This document shows, in pieces, positions 59,300-64,000 of a stretch of DNA of 64,000 nucleotides (positions are counted from its first letter, which is position 1; each line of letters opens with the position of its first letter). Where the stretch lies: the NCBI GenBank assembly GCA_009760855.2, contig WPIO01000079.1:327001-391000 (forward strand), given 5' to 3'. This DNA is from Cristatella mucedo. Lineage: Eukaryota > Bryozoa > Phylactolaemata > Cristatellidae. The notes beneath the pieces were generated by a model. It made no database searches and was not told the origin of the DNA. It worked only from the letters and a program-made list of their open reading frames with translations. The translations under genes and the position numbers were made by a program.

Positions 59300-60861
59300 T
59301 TATATTTTATTGAAATTTGATCCGGGCACGTGTGCGTAATAATATACGGAGGGTGTTTTGCCGATTTTAATTTTTTCTAGTTCCATCCAGATCATCATCT
59401 TACAAAATGTTTTAATTATTTCACCTGCTAAAACCACGCTGACCATCAGGAGAGAACTAAGCATTCTTTTTAAGCTGGATAGGTTTTTATTTAGCGAGCT
59501 CAATACCCAAATGGACCTACTGGCCTTCGTCTTATTTTGGCTTTCTCTTTTCAAGGTTGGTGTTTTTTGCCGGAAATTGATTTTGGCGATTGGCATAGTG
59601 TGGTAGTGGCAGCACAGAAGATGCAGCAGGAAAATAAGTATTAGAGTTTGCAGCAGAAGAAAGGATGATATCATTTGGTAAAAAGCACATTCAGTGGGAA
59701 TCTTTCAGCGATTTAAGTAGGAAATCACGCTAAATCCAAATAAAAATATCGAGTGCCTAGTGATGTTTAAATTTTTCAGCGGCCTGCTTGCCGACTGGTA
59801 AATAATTTGCTAGGTTGCAACTTCCTTGAAATATTTTAAAACAGCAAATAACATATAGCACCGAATTATCCCTCCATCTAACTCAGATGTCATTTAGAGA
59901 CCCCATCGCTTAAAACAATCTTCTTCGTATCATACCCGTCTAATGTATGGCTGGGGTCTGTCTACCTATGGCTATATTTTTTTTATTCACAGTGGTATCC
60001 GTCAGGTGGGTTCAATGATGGCGGTCAGAGATAGAGATTAGCCGACTCTCTAAGCTTGTCTATTTACACCATTAACATTTCTGGCTATATCCTCACTCTT
60101 CGAATGCAGTCCCGAGTATAGCGTTGCATAAATAGCATAATTAGGCCATTATAAAGCAAGGCGGCGGATGCACTCAACAAGTAAGCAACAGTTCTGACAC
60201 CAGGAAGGCATCCGCATTCCAAATTAAATAGGCTTATTATTCACATGCGAGTACCGCGGTGCTGTTGCTTTGACCCGGCTTGACCTTGACGATTCTTCGC
60301 CCTGGCGGCAACATTTTGGAGCCACGTTCAGGCTACAGACAAGAGAGACTGCAGCTTAATCGACAGCATGCTTCGAAAAACAACAATGCGCAAGGCTGCA
60401 CCTTCTTCGGATTCATTTCAAATAAAGAAAAGAAAGATACAAGCAGACATGCTTAAGAATAGCTCCGCCACCGCAGGTTCCCTTTAGAGGCACCGTCGCT
60501 TGGCACGGTACTGGCGCCCAATTGTAGCATTACTAAGTAAGCGCTCGCTTTATGTGCTCTGTCGCCGCTCGTGCTCGCTTAGTTTCTGGAAAGAGTCACA
60601 GTGTTCTCTTTATAATCTTGCCATTGCTGCTTTAGCTGAAGCTTAGTCATTAACTCTCTAGTGTCAAAGAAAGGCGTCGCCTGTAAAACGAAGAAGCCGC
60701 CTGTATCGACAGTATATGTCAGCCAAGCCGCGTTAGCAGTCGAACGCTAGAAATGCAAGCTCACTACGTGCATGCTTCAGATGCCTGACGCAGTTAGTTA
60801 GTCGTTCAATGCAATGTCGCAAAAGCGGAAAATGAGAGAGTGATTCCATTTTGACTCTCAC
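59300..60861. other. No gene recognised; A/T-rich start
   Basis: 59300-59760 is A/T-rich with a minus frame of 124 codons (59300-59674) that has a hydrophobic start but no recognised motif. The rest is unique. Confidence 0.45.
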
Positions 60862-61002
60862 CTGCAGCCTCAACACTTCCAGCATGTTTTCGTCGAGGTA
60901 TTTCTCGAAAAAATCCCTCTGAATCTGCATGACATCACATCCGGCGCTGACGAGAGCGGCGGGGGCGCCTCGCTCGCCCGCAGGCAGGCAGGCTCTCAGA
61001 CC
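60862..61002 (-). CDS. Unassigned 47-codon exon
   Basis: Open frame between acceptor CGTTGTATCGCAG| and donor CTGCAG|GTGAGA, phase 0/0 if internal. The distal half reads MQIQRDFFEKYLDENMLEV, a charged helix, and the Met could instead be a start codon. GC content is higher than the surroundings. I do not recognise the protein. Its phase does not fit the CEP63-like gene, so it probably belongs to another minus-strand gene whose next exon I could not find. Confidence 0.35.
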
Positions 61003-62604
61003 CTGCGATACAACGAAAGCTCGTCTAAGCGCAGCTTACTAGAATTGCATGCTCAGGGGGCCTTCGCAGGGTGCAGCCATCACGTATCATCTCTTTCGTA
61101 GCTAGCGGGGGAGCTGGCTCGCGTGCTTCGGGTGCCTCTCTCGGGCTTAGCACCTGGCACAGCAGCTACTGGTAGGCAGAGAGTAGTTTGAGGATCGCGA
61201 TCGATCGATCGGAAGCGATTACTGAGATTGTTGAATCCTTCGGAATCGGCTAATAAGCTCCTTCGATGCCAGACCGGAAGACTCCTCACGGCGCTCCCAC
61301 CCAGCCTCAGCCCGAAAGGATAACGTCCCAGCACCCGGAAGCCAGCAGCCAGCAGATCACCTGCAGGCTCCAAGTTCTTAATATATACTACAGCCGTACA
61401 AGGGCTTCAGGAGAAATGTCCGACAGAATCTGAAACTTTGTAGCAAGTAATGCACAGCGAAATCGATGCCTCGAAACCTTTTTGGGTCGCAGTGTGCTCC
61501 AAGGTCAAATAATGCAATGCAGCACCTTTTGAAGCATTTCGGACAGCCATACACAGAAACAGAGAAACGTGCCAAATTCGATTTTACGTTGACACATGTA
61601 AATAAATGAATAATGCATATGTCGTATACTTATTGTACACGGATGCATTTCTCAATCTGCTGCATATACTGCATATACACTGACCTAGTATCTATAGTGC
61701 TGGCCCGAAAAATCTACACATGATGGGAATTAACACAAATCTGAAACTTTGCTGAGTTTTACAAAACAACGACCAGAATACTACCACGAGGTGAGATTAA
61801 AATAAGGAAAGCAGGAAATATACCAGATTGTGCATGCTTCCACCTCGGTTGGATTACTGGGTGCGGAAAACATGCGATATTAACATGTTCGGCGGTTTGG
61901 CGTGGGTGCAGAAACAGTTGCGATTTTCGAAGGATTGTTTTGGAAGTACAATTAGAAGACGGTAAAGTAAAAAAATTTGGATATTCCATATGTATCTCTC
62001 TCGAAAAATGCATCTTAAAAACTGTGTAGGCCGCTAGCCGCACTGGGTAATTCAAGGTTTAAAACTTCTTGTTTTCGCAGGCGCATAGATCTAGTTTGAG
62101 AATATGCAATAAATCGGTAGTGCAGTTAGAGAAAGAAACCAGCTCACTACGTTCTCTGATAAAAAAAAAGTGCTGTAAATTACTAAAACACTGCTCTTGA
62201 AGTCTTGGCCAACATGTGAGATGCCAAAAACATGGTGACATCCATTGGTTATAATGTGCACGTACACTCTGTCCCAAGTGCACTCTGTTTCAATAGCCTT
62301 CGAGTGCTAAACTGGCATGGCGTAATTAGTAGTCACGGCCATTTTCTCGGTCATTCTATCTGCTCGTTCGCCCGTTTATCTGTCGTGTTTCAAAGATAAG
62401 TATTCTACAGTGGTATGTAGCTACCATGAAAATGACTGGCACGCTGACCGTTGTCATCTCAAAATGATAAAAAAGCCTCTCCAACAAGTGTCTCTCAATA
62501 GTCACAAATCCTCATCACAGTGAACTATCACTATCCTTAACAGCCCTTCAACATTGTCTAGCAATCATAATAACATGCAAGTGATTTAGAAACGGATGGC
62601 TGAA
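61003..62604. other. No gene recognised
   Basis: Three consecutive minus frames (61378-61575, 61759-62055, 62059-62283) without motifs or convincing splice sites. A GATCGATCGATCGG run is at about 61199. Confidence 0.45.
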
Positions 62605-62960
62605 GCTTATAATAAAAATAATACACTTGCATAGCATCCATCCTCCGAAAACTTTATCTTTTTCAAGCTAATTTACATATAAATTAAACATGACCATAGG
62701 ATTTGTGGTAACATGCACAGTATCAGCACGCATAAGCACACACAGAACAAATCAAAGGAATCCGCTAAATGTTGTGTTAAAACAGGTTCGTTTTTAGCTT
62801 CTTTAAAATGTCGTTAAGTCAGGGAATGTCGTGACGTCAGTCGGGAGTGAGTCCCAGGCTTTCAAAGTATAAGAATTAAAGTTACAATCTCTAAAAGATT
62901 TGAGGCTTGTTTGAGGCATAGCTTTATTTGATGGTAATTTGAGTCAACCTATGCCAACCT
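62605..62960 (-). mobile_element. LINE family 1, degenerate 3' end
   Basis: AATACACTTGCATAGCATCC (decayed hairpin), AACATGCACAGTATCAGCACGCATAAGCAC and GTCGTGACGTCAGTCGGGAG read as the family 3' region in reverse. Confidence 0.65.
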
Positions 62961-63295
62961 ATTAAGATTGACTGTCTCGGTCCAGGGCAAGGTTCAGCTT
63001 CCGACACCAGAGGTTTAATTTTGAAATGCCTATTCCATTTGTAGCTGAAGGAAAATGTGGGTTATGAATGTCAAACGGTTTCCGAGGCTCCAAGCACTCA
63101 AGATTTAAGGGTTAAGGGTTATGACTACGGAAGGGCATAGGGTAAGGATGTCGAAGGTTGGTGGAAAGAAGGTTTAGTGAAAGCATGTGAGAGGGATTCG
63201 TCCAATCTACTTCGAGAACATGAGATAGTTTGACACAGCTACTGTATATCCGTCTTGATGATCCTGCAGTTTATTACGTTCCCGCACATATAAAA

Positions 63296-63400
63296 TGTAT
63301 ATATATATATATACATATTTATTTTTTATGTGTGTGCGTGTCTGTGTGTGTGCGTGTGCGTGTGGTGTGTGTGTGTGTGTGTGTATGTGTGTATGTGTGC
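63296..63400 (+). repeat. (TA)n and (TG)n microsatellites
   Basis: Short TA run then TGTGTGCGTG repeats, left of the family 2 LINE. Confidence 0.9.
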
Positions 63401-63479
63401 GTGCATAAGCTAGTCCGTATATGTGCGTGGCTATGCACGTATATATCGTGTGATCGTGTTCATTCCGTGTCGTGTTGGG

Positions 63480-64000
63480 GTCAGGTCTCAGACACGAGAA
63501 GGGTCACCTGTGGAATCCCTCAAGGGTCTGTACTTGGTCCCTTGCTGTTCTCCATTTATACACAACCTCTGGGAAAAGTGATTAAGGCACATGGAATAGG
63601 ATATCACTTCTATGCTGACGATACTCAGTTGTATTTGTCATTCAAACCGTCGGAATCTGCTGCAGCAACTGAGAAGCTGAATGCTTGCCTTGCCGATATT
63701 CGACCCTGGATGTCGGAAAACTTCCGGAAATTAAATAATGATAAAACCGAACTGCTGCTCATAGGACACGCTGAGCGTGTGGCTGGATTAAAAGGCTTTG
63801 CTGTTCTAATAAGTGATGCTAATGTGCGACCATCATCACGTGCTCGAAATTTAGGTGTCGTGTTCGACAGCTGCCTCAATTTCAAAAGCTTCATTCAGAA
63901 GATTGCCTCTACAGCTAGCCATCACATCCGATCTCTATCCAAGATTAGAAGCTGTCTCCCTCAGTGGCTTGTAAAAAAATAACTAGCTCTTTAGTTCTGT
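63480..64000 (+). mobile_element. LINE family 2 RT copy, runs off right edge
   Basis: Reads [71 protein letters not shown] to a stop at 63980. The YADD active site is intact. 5'-truncated; joined on the left to (TG)n/(TA)n repeats. Confidence 0.88.

Noticed and set aside
59300-59674. 124-codon secreted-protein candidate (minus)
   Set aside because: The hydrophobic start is A/T-rich compositional bias and no motif or neighbour supports it.

Overview
The window is nuclear DNA from a repeat-rich invertebrate-type metazoan. Genes are split by GT-AG introns, the genes recognised are animal signalling and centrosome genes, and most of the rest is non-LTR retrotransposon debris, tRNA-derived SINEs, solo LTRs and long dinucleotide microsatellites. 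I cannot name the species. There is no bacterial or plasmid organisation, and nearly all long open frames are simple-repeat artefacts or transposon remnants.

Two host genes can be rebuilt exon by exon, both on the minus strand. (1) At 373-7878 are the first four coding exons of a Tec/Btk-family tyrosine kinase: a PH domain split over three exons, followed by an exon with the zinc-binding BTK motif (His, Cys-Cys, Cys). All splice phases agree. The SH3, SH2 and kinase exons must lie beyond the left edge. (2) At 24992-46495 are 16 coding exons of a CEP63/DEUP1-type centriole-assembly coiled-coil protein, about 999 residues, again with every junction in phase. A 5' non-coding exon and promoter probably lie near 47.6-47.7 kb. 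A third, unassigned exon (47 codons, minus) is at 60862-61002.

The rest is mobile DNA. LINE family 1 (CR1/Jockey-like RT, best copy 49880-51985) ends in a conserved 3' hairpin followed by (ATT)n, and more than 20 fragments of it are scattered through the window. LINE family 2 has an AP-endonuclease plus RT and an ATTAC-type tail; its best copy is 30300-33890 (minus), and another runs off the right edge at 63480-64000. SINE A (1-63, 6.0, 11.0, 18.8, 31.5 and 55.4 kb) carries tRNA-like A and B boxes. SINE B (4.8, 42.2, 43.4, 52.0, 53.9 and 59.2 kb) has its own tRNA-like head and a 3' end resembling the LINE family 1 hairpin, which suggests a LINE/SINE partnership. Two probable solo LTRs (17092-18426 and 52663-53142) are flanked by 4-bp target duplications, CTTC and GATA.

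Layout: 0-8 kb, Tec gene 5' half with a 17-bp minisatellite; 8-25 kb, intergenic repeats including the 1.3-kb solo LTR; 25-47.7 kb, CEP63-like gene with LINE and SINE insertions in its introns; 47.7-60.8 kb, LINE/SINE/LTR-rich intergenic or intronic DNA; 60.8-64 kb, orphan exon and the start of another family 2 LINE. All assignments come from reading motifs and splice phases by eye; no database search was run.
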